A stretch of 64,000 nt of DNA, from positions 1 to 64,000 of the forward strand of contig JALTVI010000066.1 in assembly GCA_027049035.1 (NCBI GenBank), written 5' to 3'. Shown here piece after piece: positions 40,701 through 49,738 of this stretch. The notes below the pieces were generated by a model, which saw nothing but the letters and a program-made list of their open reading frames with translations, ran no database searches and had not been told where the DNA came from. Numbering within the stretch: position 1 is the first letter of the stretch; each line of letters starts with the position of its first letter. The translations under genes and the position numbers were made by a program. The stretch comes from Sulfurovum sp. Lineage in GTDB: Bacteria > Campylobacterota > Campylobacteria > Campylobacterales > Sulfurovaceae.

Positions 40701-43700
40701 ATGATAGAAAAACTTATCGCTTTCAGCGTCAAAAACCGTTTTCTGGTACTGATGGCCACGCTCTTCATCGTGCTGGGCTCCGTCTGGTCGATGAAGAACA
40801 CACCTCTGGATGCCCTGCCCGACCTCTCCCCGCCGCAGGTGATCGTACAGGTGACATGGAAAGGGCAGAGCCCGGAGATCATTGAAGATCAGGGTACCTA
40901 CCCGCTGGTCTCACAGTTTCTTGCCATCTCCAACATCGAGACGGTGCGCGGCTTCTCCACCTACGAGAATGCGCTCATCTACATCATATTCAAAGAGGGA
41001 ACCGACCTCTACTGGGCGCGTTCCCGTGTGCTCGAACAGCTTGCCTCCGTACAGAGCCAGCTGCCTGCCGGCATGGAGGTTACCCTGGGACCCGATGCAT
41101 CGGGGGTCGGCTGGGCCTATGAGTATGCGCTCACCTCCCAGACAAAAACGCTTGAAGAGCTGCGTACGCTCCAGGACTACTACTACAAGTATGCTCTGAT
41201 GGGTGTAGACGGCGTCTCGGAAGTAGCGACTATCGGCGGATTCATTCCAACCTTTCAGGTAACGGTCAACAACGATGCCCTGGTACGCTACAACCTCTCC
41301 ATCAAGGATGTCGCTCGTACCCTCAAAGCCAATAACAACGACACCGGCGGTCGCATCGTCATCCAGAACGGGTATGAGTGGATGGTACAGGCGAAGGGGT
41401 ACATCAAAGACCTCGATGATATACGCAACCTGGTTATTACTACAAAGAACGGTATTCCCGTCACCATCGCTCAGGTAGGCCGCGTAGAGAAGGTACCGGC
41501 TGCACGGCGCGGTATGGCAGATCTCAACGGTGAAGGCGAAGTCGTCGGCGGCATCGTGATGCTGCGCTACGGTGAGGATGTCTACCGTGCACTGGAGCGT
41601 ATCAAAGCGAAGATGAAAGAACTTAAGGTCGATGGGGTCGATGTGGTCACCACCTACGACCGTTCCGATCTCATCGGCAAGGCTGTCGGCACGCTCAAGG
41701 GGACGCTCATAGAAGAGAGTATCATTGTCGTTGTCATCATCGGTCTTTTCCTGATGCACCTTCGCTCGTCACTCATCGTGCTGCTGGTTCTGCCGCTGAC
41801 GATCGGGCTTACCTTTCTGTTGATGAAACTCTTTGGCATCGGCAGCAACATTATGAGCCTCGGCGGTATCGCCATCGCCATCGGTGCGATGGTGGATGCC
41901 TCCATTGTTATGATCGAAAATGCCCACAAAGCCATCCACAAGCAGGAGGGGAAACTCGGCAGACCTCTGGAGAACAAAGAGCGCATCGCTGCCATCGTCG
42001 GCGCGGCACAGGTTGTCGGACGTCCCATCTTCTTTGCTTTGGCACTGGTAGTGGTCTCGTTTCTGCCTATCTTCGCGCTTTCAGGCCAGGAGGGGCTGCT
42101 TTTTTCTCCCCTTGCCTACACCAAAACCTTTGCGATGACCGCAGGCGCGCTGCTTGCCGTCACCCTCGTACCGGTGCTGATGATCTACTTTGTAAGAGGC
42201 AAGATAACCCCGGAGTCGAAAAACCCGCTCAACCGCTTTTTCATCTGGCTCTACCACCCTGTGCTGGTGTGGGGACTTAAGCTCAAATACCTTGTCATCG
42301 GCATTGCAGCAGCCCTGCTCATACTCGCCGTGCCGCTCTATGAGAAGCTCAACTGGGAATTCATGCCGATGCTTGATGAGCAGACGGTGATGTATATGCC
42401 TGTCACCCCTTACGGCATCTCCGTCGACCAGTCCAAAGCGCTGACGCAAAAGACCGACGCCATCATCAAAAGCTTTCCCGAAGTGGCCACGGTATTCGGC
42501 AAGGGGGGACGTGCCAACTCCGCTACCGACCCCGCACCGCTTGGGATGATCGAGACCATCATCATCTTCAAACCCAAGTCACAGTGGCGTCCGGGCATGA
42601 CCACCGAAAAGCTGATGGCAGAAATGGACAAAGCACTTCAGGTACCGGGTCTCGTCAACTCCTGGACCTACCCCATCAGAGGGCGTATCGATATGCTGCT
42701 CTCAGGTATCAGGACACCGCTTGGCATCAAGCTTTACGGCAAGGATACCAAAGGACTGCAGCAGGTCGCACAGCAGATCGAAGCGAAACTAAGAAACCTC
42801 AAAAGCACGCAGAGCGTTATCGCCGACCAGGCGAGTGCAGGCTACTTCATCGATATCGACATCGATACCGAAGCGCTCAAGCACTACGGTATCAGCAAAG
42901 ACCTGCTGCTGGAGTACACCTCCACAGCCATTGGAGGCAAGCAGCTGACAACGATGTACAAGGGGCTGGAGCGCTACCCCATCGCCCTGCGTCTGGAAGA
43001 GGATGAGCGCCGCAATCTGGACGAGATACGCAACATTCAGATAAAGACACCGCTTGGTTTCGTACCGCTCTCCACCTTCGCCAAGGTCGCTTACCGTGAA
43101 AGCGCCTCGGTCATCAAGAGTGAAATGGCCACGCCGGTGACCTTCATCTACATCACGCCGAAGCTTGGTATGAGTGTCGTCACCTACAAAGAGGAAGCCA
43201 TCAAGGCACTCAAAGACCTTAAACTGCCCGCAGGCTACCACATCGAGTGGGCAGGACAGTCGGAGTACCTCGCTTCGGCAATGCAGAAGATCATCTGGAT
43301 CGTTCCGACCGTACTGCTGGTCATTCTGGTACTCATCTACTTCGCACTCAAAGAGATGACACCGACACTCATCGTCTTCTTCACACTGCCGTTTGCACTG
43401 CTTGGAGGACTGCTCTACATCGACCTGCTGGACTTCAATATGAGTATCGCCGTCATTGTCGGTTTCCTCGCCCTGCTTGGGGTTGCGGCTGAGACCGCCA
43501 TCGTGATGATAGTCTACCTCAAAGAGAGTGTAGAGGAGGCCAAAGCGCGACTTGGCGACAAATTCGATGCCAAAGCGCTCAACGACGCCATCTACGAAGG
43601 TGCCGTACAGCGTGTCCGCCCCAAACTGATGACCGTCTTCGCTATCCTCGCAGGATTGCTGCCCATCATGTACACCCACGGCGTAGGATCGGAAGTGATG

Positions 43701-43817
43701 CAGCGTATCGCTGCGCCTATGATAGGCGGTGTGGTGACCTCTGCAGTGCTCAGCTTGCTTTTGATACCGATTTTCTATATGATGTATGAGAAGAGAAAAT
43801 TAAAAGATAAAAATTAA
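40701..43817 (+). CDS. cusA: CusA/CzcA-family heavy-metal RND transporter
   Basis: The proton-driven inner-membrane pump of the efflux complex. The 1038-residue length and 12-helix RND layout are normal. It starts MIEKLIAFSVKNRFLVLMAT, has the porter loop GRIDMLLSGIRTPLGIKLYG, where the methionine after RID matches one of the three Cu(I)-binding methionines of CusA, and GGIAIAIGAMVDASIVMIENA in the fourth helix. The third methionine position, in SASVIKSEMATP, appears to be valine, so the site may differ from the E. coli one. Copper or silver is the likely substrate given the neighbours. Confidence 0.92.
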   Translation: MIEKLIAFSVKNRFLVLMATLFIVLGSVWSMKNTPLDALPDLSPPQVIVQVTWKGQSPEIIEDQGTYPLVSQFLAISNIETVRGFSTYENALIYIIFKEGTDLYWARSRVLEQLASVQSQLPAGMEVTLGPDASGVGWAYEYALTSQTKTLEELRTLQDYYYKYALMGVDGVSEVATIGGFIPTFQVTVNNDALVRYNLSIKDVARTLKANNNDTGGRIVIQNGYEWMVQAKGYIKDLDDIRNLVITTKNGIPVTIAQVGRVEKVPAARRGMADLNGEGEVVGGIVMLRYGEDVYRALERIKAKMKELKVDGVDVVTTYDRSDLIGKAVGTLKGTLIEESIIVVVIIGLFLMHLRSSLIVLLVLPLTIGLTFLLMKLFGIGSNIMSLGGIAIAIGAMVDASIVMIENAHKAIHKQEGKLGRPLENKERIAAIVGAAQVVGRPIFFALALVVVSFLPIFALSGQEGLLFSPLAYTKTFAMTAGALLAVTLVPVLMIYFVRGKITPESKNPLNRFFIWLYHPVLVWGLKLKYLVIGIAAALLILAVPLYEKLNWEFMPMLDEQTVMYMPVTPYGISVDQSKALTQKTDAIIKSFPEVATVFGKGGRANSATDPAPLGMIETIIIFKPKSQWRPGMTTEKLMAEMDKALQVPGLVNSWTYPIRGRIDMLLSGIRTPLGIKLYGKDTKGLQQVAQQIEAKLRNLKSTQSVIADQASAGYFIDIDIDTEALKHYGISKDLLLEYTSTAIGGKQLTTMYKGLERYPIALRLEEDERRNLDEIRNIQIKTPLGFVPLSTFAKVAYRESASVIKSEMATPVTFIYITPKLGMSVVTYKEEAIKALKDLKLPAGYHIEWAGQSEYLASAMQKIIWIVPTVLLVILVLIYFALKEMTPTLIVFFTLPFALLGGLLYIDLLDFNMSIAVIVGFLALLGVAAETAIVMIVYLKESVEEAKARLGDKFDAKALNDAIYEGAVQRVRPKLMTVFAILAGLLPIMYTHGVGSEVMQRIAAPMIGGVVTSAVLSLLLIPIFYMMYEKRKLKDKN

Positions 43818-43830
43818 AAAGGAAAAACCG

Positions 43831-44244
43831 ATGTATAAATATATTTTTCTATCACTATCACTCATCACTATCACTTCCCTCTTTACAGGATGTAATGAGA
43901 AGGAAAAAACCAAGTCCCTGACTGAGGGCGGCATGAAGTGCGGCGCGGGCAAATGCGGCTCCTCCATGGTTGACGGCTCTGCGGTACTGGTAAAAAAGAA
44001 ACTCAACATCCTCAACCAGATGGATAAGAAAGACCCGCGAAGAGACTGCGTGCTCAAAGCCAAAAGCACCAAAGCGCTCTACAACTGTGTCCGTGACCCC
44101 AAAACCGGAAGACTGACCATCAAACCCAAAGAGACCAACACCACCACTTTCAAAAATAAAATCACCGTAGAGAAAAAAGCACCGGCAAAAGAGAAGAATG
44201 CTACGATGAAATGCCAGGCAGGGAAATGCAGCGGAGGGAAATAG
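43831..44244 (+). CDS. Cys-rich lipoprotein with MKCxxGKC motifs
   Basis: A 137-residue lipoprotein: signal peptide and lipobox LFTGC (lipidated Cys near 21). Two copies of the motif follow, MKCGAGKCGS near 35 and MKCQAGKCSGGK at the C-terminus. Two further cysteines (RRDCVLKA, YNCVRDP) lie between. It is the last gene of the CusCBA operon, 13 bases after cusA. A periplasmic metal-binding buffer is a fair guess, based only on the motif and place. A heptamer array follows the stop. Confidence 0.8.
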   Translation: MYKYIFLSLSLITITSLFTGCNEKEKTKSLTEGGMKCGAGKCGSSMVDGSAVLVKKKLNILNQMDKKDPRRDCVLKAKSTKALYNCVRDPKTGRLTIKPKETNTTTFKNKITVEKKAPAKEKNATMKCQAGKCSGGK

Positions 44245-44276
44245 GATTGAGGATTGAGGATTGAGGATTGAGGAAA
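44244..44276 (+). repeat. Heptamer array following the lipoprotein stop codon
   Basis: Four ATTGAGG units in exact 7-base register directly after the TAG stop. G-rich on the coding strand, as in the other arrays. It is followed by a mixed non-coding gap to 44539. Confidence 0.85.
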
Positions 44277-44313
44277 TTTTGCATGTGTTGGTTGAAGTGA
44301 AGCTTAAATTTCT

Positions 44314-44367
44314 TTGGAAGCGCGAATTCATTCGTGCTAAGGGCTGGAAATTAATTTCTGCTTCCAA
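44314..44367. repeat. Hairpin in the gap between the copper and cytochrome genes
   Basis: TTGGAAGC (44314-44321) and GCTTCCAA (44360-44367) form an 8-bp stem around a GCGAATTCATTCGTGCT-type palindrome, resembling REP elements. Outer AAGCTTAAA copies sit on both sides. The stretch 44277-44539 has no gene; it holds this hairpin and a CCAATAA-type repeat. Confidence 0.6.
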
Positions 44368-44390
44368 AAAGATTAGGCAAGCTTAAACAT

Positions 44391-44424
44391 CCAATAACCA
44401 ATACACCAATTACCAATAACTACA
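44391..44424. repeat. CCAATAA-type short tandem repeat
   Basis: Four imperfect units of 7-8 bases: CCAATAA, CCAATACA, CCAATTA, CCAATAA. Unlike the other arrays it does not touch a stop codon. Confidence 0.6.
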
Positions 44425-44539
44425 CACATCAAGCGTGAGATGACAAGAATATTATAATGATCTATCTAAAATATGAAAAAAGTGGGAATGATATAGAGAG
44501 GAGATTCAAAAGCCCGAAGGCTTTTGAGAGGTGCGGGTC

Positions 44540-44836
44540 TTACTTGAGACCTGCGATGTAGTCAGCTACTTCCTGAATCTGAGCGTCAGAGAGAGAAGCA
44601 ACCTGACCTTTCATCAGCGCACCCATTCCGTGCTGGTTCAGTGTACCTGCTTTATAACCTTTGATCTGCTCAACAGTTTTGGCAGCATCCTGACCTTTGA
44701 TTACTGCAGACTTACCGAGTGCAGCTTTTTCTCCGTTTTGACCGTGGCATCCTGCACACTTAGCGAAGATTGCTGCACCGTCAGCCATCAGAAGTGAAGA
44801 ACCAGCGAAGATCATTGCGATTGCGATTTTTTTCAT
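44540..44836 (-). CDS. Small class I c-type cytochrome (c553-like)
   Basis: A 98-residue periplasmic monoheme cytochrome. Signal peptide MKKIAIAMIFAGSSLLMADG, heme site IFAKCAGCHGQNGEKAALG, and the distal methionine probably in GMGALMKGQVASLSD. The helix EVADYIAGLK closes the fold. Start at 44836 (MKKIAIA); an ATG 11 codons earlier would spoil the signal peptide. Confidence 0.9.
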   Translation of the reverse strand: MKKIAIAMIFAGSSLLMADGAAIFAKCAGCHGQNGEKAALGKSAVIKGQDAAKTVEQIKGYKAGTLNQHGMGALMKGQVASLSDAQIQEVADYIAGLK

Positions 44837-44921
44837 GTTTGTATCCTTTTTAAATAAAATTTGGTCCAAATTATATCGGCCATAATTTAAAGTTAACTTA
44901 GGAGGGACAGGCCCTCACAGC

Positions 44922-45236
44922 TTAACAAGAGGGAACGTTTCCTGAATCAGACGCGTACTCATGCGCGAAGTCATAGACATCATTGACGTACTTGTCTTTG
45001 AGCTTCAGACCCGGGCATATCTTTTCCGCCTCTTCCTTGAACTTTCCGGCACCCTTGATTGCTTCCCACTCCGACTGAGTGTGTTTGACTGCGAACTTCG
45101 CACCGGAGAAACCGCAGGCAGCTTTCATCTTCTTCATATAGATCTTTTTACCTCTTTCGATGTCAGCCATCGCCGAAGTAGAAAGGACTGCTATACCAAG
45201 AAGCGCCGCTGCTGCAACTTTTGTCATCTGTGTCAT
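44922..45236 (-). CDS. Cytochrome c-like periplasmic protein lacking a CxxCH heme site (paralog 1)
   Basis: A 104-residue protein with a signal peptide ending near STSAMA. The body reads IERGKKIYMKKMKAACGFSG, then KFAVKHTQSEWEAIKG, KFKEEAEKICPGLKLK, VYDFAHEYASDSGNVPSC. The layout recalls a small cytochrome c (GKKIY start, ACxx core, YASD tail), but the second heme cysteine and histidine are missing: only Cys-Gly-Phe-Ser-Gly remains. Three cysteines are shared with its neighbour at 45372. Function unknown; it may bind metal or form disulfides. Confidence 0.75.
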   Translation of the reverse strand: MTQMTKVAAAALLGIAVLSTSAMADIERGKKIYMKKMKAACGFSGAKFAVKHTQSEWEAIKGAGKFKEEAEKICPGLKLKDKYVNDVYDFAHEYASDSGNVPSC

Positions 45237-45371
45237 TGTATGTCCTTTATGTCGTTTTGCAACAAGGGAATAATAGCACGAAATTGTGAATAGATTGTGA
45301 ATAAAAGAGAGAAAGCAGTGACTTTAGCGCGTCAACTGCTTCCGGAAGTTACAAAGTATCGATGGTGTCTC

Positions 45372-45692
45372 TTAACATTTCGGTACGACACCGTCACTTG
45401 CATATTTATAGGAGAAGTCATAGACATGCTTCCACCATGACTTTCGGATCTTTTTGGTGTTCAGCTTCGGACAGATCTTTTTAGCTTCTTCTTTAAACTT
45501 GCCGTCATCCCAAATCTCTTCCCACTCTGCCTGTGTATGGTTTCTTGCAAAACGTACACCTGAAAATCCGCATTTTTTACGAAACTTCTTTTTAAAAATC
45601 TTCTGACCCTTTTTCGCATTCGCCATTACCGCAGTCGGCATGGAGGCAGAGACAAAGAGCGCAAGTGCCAAAATGGTAAACAGTTTTTTCAT
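45372..45692 (-). CDS. Cytochrome c-like periplasmic protein lacking a CxxCH heme site (paralog 2)
   Basis: Paralog of the 44922 gene, 106 residues. It shares KKCGFSGVRFARNHTQAEWEEI, GKFKEEAKKICPKL and VYDFSYKYASDGVVPKC. Signal peptide MKKLFTILALALFVSASMPT. Same three conserved cysteines and no CxxCH. It is more basic than its sister (RKKCGF, FKKKFRKK). The two genes form a tandem pair on the same strand. Confidence 0.75.
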   Translation of the reverse strand: MKKLFTILALALFVSASMPTAVMANAKKGQKIFKKKFRKKCGFSGVRFARNHTQAEWEEIWDDGKFKEEAKKICPKLNTKKIRKSWWKHVYDFSYKYASDGVVPKC

Positions 45693-45749
45693 CCGTAACC
45701 TTCTATAATCATAAATTATCGCATAATATGCGACTCTGAAATATTATAA

Positions 45750-46082
45750 CTACTTCAACTTATCAAAAACCTTAAACTTTTCCCAATAAATGCTAATTGC
45801 TTCATCAAGTTCCTTTTCCGAAAGCGTTGTCGGCGATTTGATGCCGTAGGTATCGAGAAAAAGCTTTGACATTTGCGAAATACTCCGTGACGGATGCTTC
45901 AAATAGTGCTTGATTCCAGCCTTGACAAACCGTTCGCTGCTGTAGACAAGCAGGTAGTTTTTGAACATCTGCTGCAGGGAAGTCGGCAAATTCTGGTGAC
46001 ACGGCACACAGTTGCGTTCATACACATTCTCCCCGTAAGCCAGAGAAACAAGCATACACACTGCTATCAACCCTTTTTTCAT
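45750..46082 (-). CDS. Periplasmic monoheme c-type cytochrome downstream of the histidine kinase
   Basis: A 110-residue protein with a signal peptide (MKKGLIAVCMLVSLAYG) and heme site YERNCVPCHQNLPTSL near 24-29. The remainder is helical (FVKAGIKHYLKHPSRSISQMSK). The start overlaps the kinase stop in ATGA, so it is co-translated with the two-component genes, which suggests a role in their signal or response. Confidence 0.82.
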   Translation of the reverse strand: MKKGLIAVCMLVSLAYGENVYERNCVPCHQNLPTSLQQMFKNYLLVYSSERFVKAGIKHYLKHPSRSISQMSKLFLDTYGIKSPTTLSEKELDEAISIYWEKFKVFDKLK

Positions 46083-47278
46083 GCTACACCCTTCCAGTAA
46101 ATTGTAATGGTTGTACCCTCACCTATTTTTGAATCAACTGCTACTTCCAAACAATATTCATCAAGAATCTTCTTGACAATGCTCAGGCCTACACCAAATC
46201 CTCCTTCGCTGCTGTTAAAACGCAGATAGCGGTCGAACATCAGCGGAATCTTCTCTTCGGCAATACCGATACCCGTGTCATGAATGCTGATCTTCTCTTT
46301 GTCTAACACAATTGTAATGCTTCCATTGCGCTTGTTGTATTTGATGGCATTGCTGATCAGGTTGTCAATGACCCTGGTCATCTTTCGTCTGTCCATCACA
46401 ACGGTTACGCTGTCAAGCTCCAGCGTAAATGCTATCTGTTTCGAACGTGCAAGCACTTCGAAGTACTCTACTCTGTCCCTTATCAACCGGGAAACATCGA
46501 TGGGCTCATCTTTATTCTCTTTCTCCTGCTCAAGGGTCAGATAGGTCAGGTCTTTGTAGAGTGTCGAAACAGTCCGCGCCGCAATATCGATACGCTCGAG
46601 CTTTTTACGGTTCTTTTCGACCATTACCGACTTGTCCATTGTTTCTATATTGGCCAAGATGGCCGAAAGCGGCGTATTGAGCTCATGTGTCGTATCTTTG
46701 ATGAAGCGGTCAAGGAGCATGATAGAATCACGCATCGGCCGTAAAAAGAGTTTTGCCAGATAGAGACCGAGCAGCATGAAGAGCACAAATGCCATACCTC
46801 CGTAGAGTGCGATCTGCCTCCATGTCTTCACTGCCCAACTCTTGTCTTCGGGGATCTCAATGACAAGGTAGCGTGTACCAAGATAGTAGGTATCAAGCCC
46901 CTTGACAAAATGGATGTAACCCTCTTTGATGGACATCTCATCGTCGAAATTGTGCTCTTCTCGCTGATTGAGAGAAAAGATCTTGTTGTACTCAATGTCA
47001 TATATGGCGGAGGTGAAACTGGGGTCTCTGGGGTAGGTGGTACGCTCAGGGAAGAAGTAGTGCAAGACCTTCAGACGCTTGACCTGCACATAGGCATACT
47101 GCGCCATCGTCGCACGTTTGTCCGAAAGCATCAGTTTGCGCTGGCTCTCGTAGTAGTAGAGTGACAGCAGTGCAATAGCGGTAAGGACCATCGCCACATA
47201 GAGTGTCAAAAACCGGCGAAGTGACTTTTTCTCACTTCTGAGTAACGAACTTGTAGCCCTGCTTCTTGATGCTGACAA
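46079..47278 (-). CDS. Sensor histidine kinase
   Basis: A membrane histidine kinase of about 399 residues, with membrane helices near 24-44 and 172-192, a periplasmic loop between, and cytoplasmic catalytic part. The phosphorylated histidine is in TTHELNTPLSAI; the ATP-binding boxes are NLISNAIKYN (N), IHDTGIGI (G1) and GFGVGLSIVK (G2). The TTG at 47278 has a GGAAGGA site six bases before it and overlaps the regulator gene by 47 bases; no ATG or GTG precedes the first membrane helix. The downstream partner is a cytochrome. It probably phosphorylates the adjacent OmpR-type regulator. Confidence 0.85.
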   Translation of the reverse strand: MSASRSRATSSLLRSEKKSLRRFLTLYVAMVLTAIALLSLYYYESQRKLMLSDKRATMAQYAYVQVKRLKVLHYFFPERTTYPRDPSFTSAIYDIEYNKIFSLNQREEHNFDDEMSIKEGYIHFVKGLDTYYLGTRYLVIEIPEDKSWAVKTWRQIALYGGMAFVLFMLLGLYLAKLFLRPMRDSIMLLDRFIKDTTHELNTPLSAILANIETMDKSVMVEKNRKKLERIDIAARTVSTLYKDLTYLTLEQEKENKDEPIDVSRLIRDRVEYFEVLARSKQIAFTLELDSVTVVMDRRKMTRVIDNLISNAIKYNKRNGSITIVLDKEKISIHDTGIGIAEEKIPLMFDRYLRFNSSEGGFGVGLSIVKKILDEYCLEVAVDSKIGEGTTITIYWKGVA

Positions 47279-47903
47279 TGGTATCCTTCCCGACCAGTTT
47301 GCGAAGATTTTTAATGTAGGTTCTAAGTGCCGAGTCGCTCGGCTCCTCTTCATAGTCCCAGAGGTGGCTGTAGATGCGCTCATGTGAGAGCACTTCGCCT
47401 CTTGCGGACATAAAGAGCTTGAGCAGCTTCGACTCTTTGTTGCCAAGCATCACAGTCTGCCCGTTGACAAGCAGCTCTTCGTTTTTGGGGTTGTAGGCGA
47501 TATTCTCTCTGATCTGAATCTCTTCAGCGACATCGTGATAGAAGTTGCGCTTGAGCAGTGTCTCTATACGAATAAGAAGCTCTTTCATTGCAAAGGGTTT
47601 GCGGATATAGTCGTCACATCCGCTTGCAAAGCCTCTTTCAAGGTCATCGACACTGTCCATCGATGTAATGTAGATGGCCGGTGTTCCGACCCCCTCTTCT
47701 CTGCTCTCTTTGAGTAGTTCAAGTCCGTCTATGCCGGGGACATTGATGTCAAGCAGCAGCAGGTCGAACTTCGTCTCATAGAGCTTCTCCTGCGCTTCAT
47801 AACCGTCATAAACAGACACCACCGCATAGCCGTTCTCTTCGAGGAACTCCGCAACGGTGTCGTTCAGGTTGGCATCATCTTCAAGCAGCAGTATCTTGCG
47901 CAT
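47232..47903 (-). CDS. OmpR-family response regulator
   Basis: A 223-residue regulator. The receiver domain has LLEDDANLNDT, the phosphate acceptor in LLLLDINVPGIDG near 51, and IRKPFAMKELLIR near 104 (conserved Lys). The C-terminal winged helix shows LLKLFMSARGEVLSHERI, ALRTYIKNLRKLVG and IKKQGYKFV. OmpR-type regulators bind direct repeats spaced one helical turn, matching the TGCAC-N6-TGCAC sites of the copper genes; this link is inference. Start at 47903 (MRKILLLED) is preferred to one 14 codons upstream. Confidence 0.9.
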   Translation of the reverse strand: MRKILLLEDDANLNDTVAEFLEENGYAVVSVYDGYEAQEKLYETKFDLLLLDINVPGIDGLELLKESREEGVGTPAIYITSMDSVDDLERGFASGCDDYIRKPFAMKELLIRIETLLKRNFYHDVAEEIQIRENIAYNPKNEELLVNGQTVMLGNKESKLLKLFMSARGEVLSHERIYSHLWDYEEEPSDSALRTYIKNLRKLVGKDTIVSIKKQGYKFVTQK

Positions 47904-47966
47904 TCTCTTCCCTCTCACAATATCTATGAGAGGATAATAGCACAACTCTCTTTGAAGTGCACTTCT

Positions 47967-48395
<429 letters not shown>

Positions 48396-48512
48396 TTTTT
48401 ACCTCCAGGTTAAACTGATTTCAGTCTTCTTTCATATAGTGTAAGTATTATAGCACACAGAGCAAAAGCCGAATGTGCCTTTGGTTGCATTTTGTCTGGC
48501 TTTACCAGTAGA

Positions 48513-48530
48513 GTGCGCAACCACGCACCA
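48513..48530 (+). repeat. GTGCGTAATCACGCACC-type hairpin, copy 3
   Basis: GTGCGCAACCACGCACC on the plus strand, 17 bases ahead of the msrA start codon. Orientation relative to the gene is the same as in the other three copies. Confidence 0.75.
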
Positions 48531-48547
48531 AAAAAGAAGGATGAAAA

Positions 48548-49078
48548 ATGGCAGTAAAAGAGTTGATTGTAGGCGGAGGATGTTTCTGGTGTACCGAAGC
48601 GGTGTTTGAGAGACTGAGAGGTGTCATCGATGTAGAGAGCGGTTATGCCAACGGTGAGGTGCCCAACCCCACCTATCGTCAGGTCTGCAGCGGTGATACA
48701 GGGTATGCCGAAGTGATCAAGATCACCTACGATGACAGCGTCATCGATCTGGACACACTCTTTGATGTCTTCTTTGCTACCCACAACCCGACCACGCTCA
48801 ACCGTCAGGGCGCCGATGTAGGCACACAGTACCGATCCTGCATCTGCTACCAAAACGATGAGCAGCTTGAAGCGGCCAAACGCGCCATAGCGCGTGCGCA
48901 GACCGACTACGCCGACCCCGTCGTCACCACACTCGAACCGCTGAAAAACTACTACCCGGCAGAGGAGTACCATCAGGACTACTACAGACAGAATCCGATG
49001 CAGGGCTACTGCAATGCTGTCATCCCGCCGAAGATCGCGAAGCTGATGGAGAAGTTCGGAGACAAGGTGGCGGAGTAG
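48548..49078 (+). CDS. msrA: Peptide-methionine (S)-S-oxide reductase
   Basis: MsrA repairs oxidised methionine. The nucleophile cysteine is in VGGGCFWCTEAVFERL near 11-18, followed by YANGEVPNPTYRQVCSGDTGYAE and QYRSCICYQNDEQ. The final part, EEYHQDYYRQNP, is the family tail. Length 176 is typical. Start at 48548 follows an AGAAGGATG-type site. Confidence 0.95.
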   Translation: MAVKELIVGGGCFWCTEAVFERLRGVIDVESGYANGEVPNPTYRQVCSGDTGYAEVIKITYDDSVIDLDTLFDVFFATHNPTTLNRQGADVGTQYRSCICYQNDEQLEAAKRAIARAQTDYADPVVTTLEPLKNYYPAEEYHQDYYRQNPMQGYCNAVIPPKIAKLMEKFGDKVAE

Positions 49079-49414
49079 CTACGCTATAATGCCCTCTTTT
49101 TTCAGTATGCCCACTATCTTCTCATCTGAAACAGTGGCCAAATCGCTTTTTGAATAGATCGACAGCAGATAGACTGTTCCGTTATTGTCAACATAATAGT
49201 AGATTACACGGAATCCGCCACTTTTCCCTGTAGGCACAGAACTGTTGGCAATCCTTATCTTGTAACAGTTGTGTGCAAGCGCTATACCCGCTTTAGGGTT
49301 ATCCGTTAACGTCTCTTTGAGCTGCTTTAGATCTTTTCCAATGTTTTTGTAACGTTTATGAAGTGCTTTCAGCTCTTTTAGAAACTGATTGACACTAAAT
49401 ATGTTCAAGCTCAT
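49079..49414 (-). CDS. RelE/ParE-family toxin, second pair
   Basis: A 111-residue toxin-like protein: FLKELKALHKRYKNIGKDLKQL, then YKIRIANSSVPTGKSGGFRVIYYYVDNN and VYLLSIYSKSDLATVSD. The sequence fits the RelE superfamily, close to mRNA-interferase relatives with the SGGFRVIYY core. The frame overlaps the antitoxin end by 20 bases. It converges with msrA with adjacent stop codons. Confidence 0.85.
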   Translation of the reverse strand: MSLNIFSVNQFLKELKALHKRYKNIGKDLKQLKETLTDNPKAGIALAHNCYKIRIANSSVPTGKSGGFRVIYYYVDNNGTVYLLSIYSKSDLATVSDEKIVGILKKEGIIA

Positions 49415-49673
49415 CGATCAACTCATCCAGTGTGGTTAGTTCGGATTTATCTCTTTTCCCGTCAAGTATCTCTTTAAGCTCTTTGGCACTCTTTTCAAAG
49501 CTTTCATAGAGCATTTTTTCTTTCTCTCTTTGAATATATGACTTCACCGCTTCAGTGATGATATCGGTACGGTTGACCGCATACTCCTGTGTAAAGGCAT
49601 CGATCTCCTCTATGAGATACTTCGGCAGCCTCAACCCGACCTGCTGTTTTTCAAGCTGTGATATACTGTGCAT
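49395..49673 (-). CDS. Ribbon-helix-helix antitoxin, second pair
   Basis: A 92-residue protein: QQVGLRLPKYLIEEIDAFTQEYAVNRTDIITEAVKSYI is a ribbon-helix-helix domain, and the acidic C-terminus (LDGKRDKSELTTLDELIDELEHI) would bind the toxin. A perfect 11-bp inverted repeat lies just upstream as the likely operator. Confidence 0.86.
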   Translation of the reverse strand: MHSISQLEKQQVGLRLPKYLIEEIDAFTQEYAVNRTDIITEAVKSYIQREKEKMLYESFEKSAKELKEILDGKRDKSELTTLDELIDELEHI

Positions 49674-49683
49674 GACTGTTCCT

Positions 49684-49714
49684 ATATATACTATTGTTTT
49701 TTTATAGTATATAT
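49684..49714. promoter_or_regulatory. Inverted-repeat operator of the second toxin-antitoxin operon
   Basis: ATATATACTAT (49684-49694) and ATAGTATATAT (49704-49714) are perfect inverted 11-bp arms around a T-rich 9-base centre. It lies 10 bases upstream of the antitoxin start, matching autoregulation by RHH antitoxins. Confidence 0.7.
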
Positions 49715-49738
49715 TATTTATATCATAATGTCAAACAG

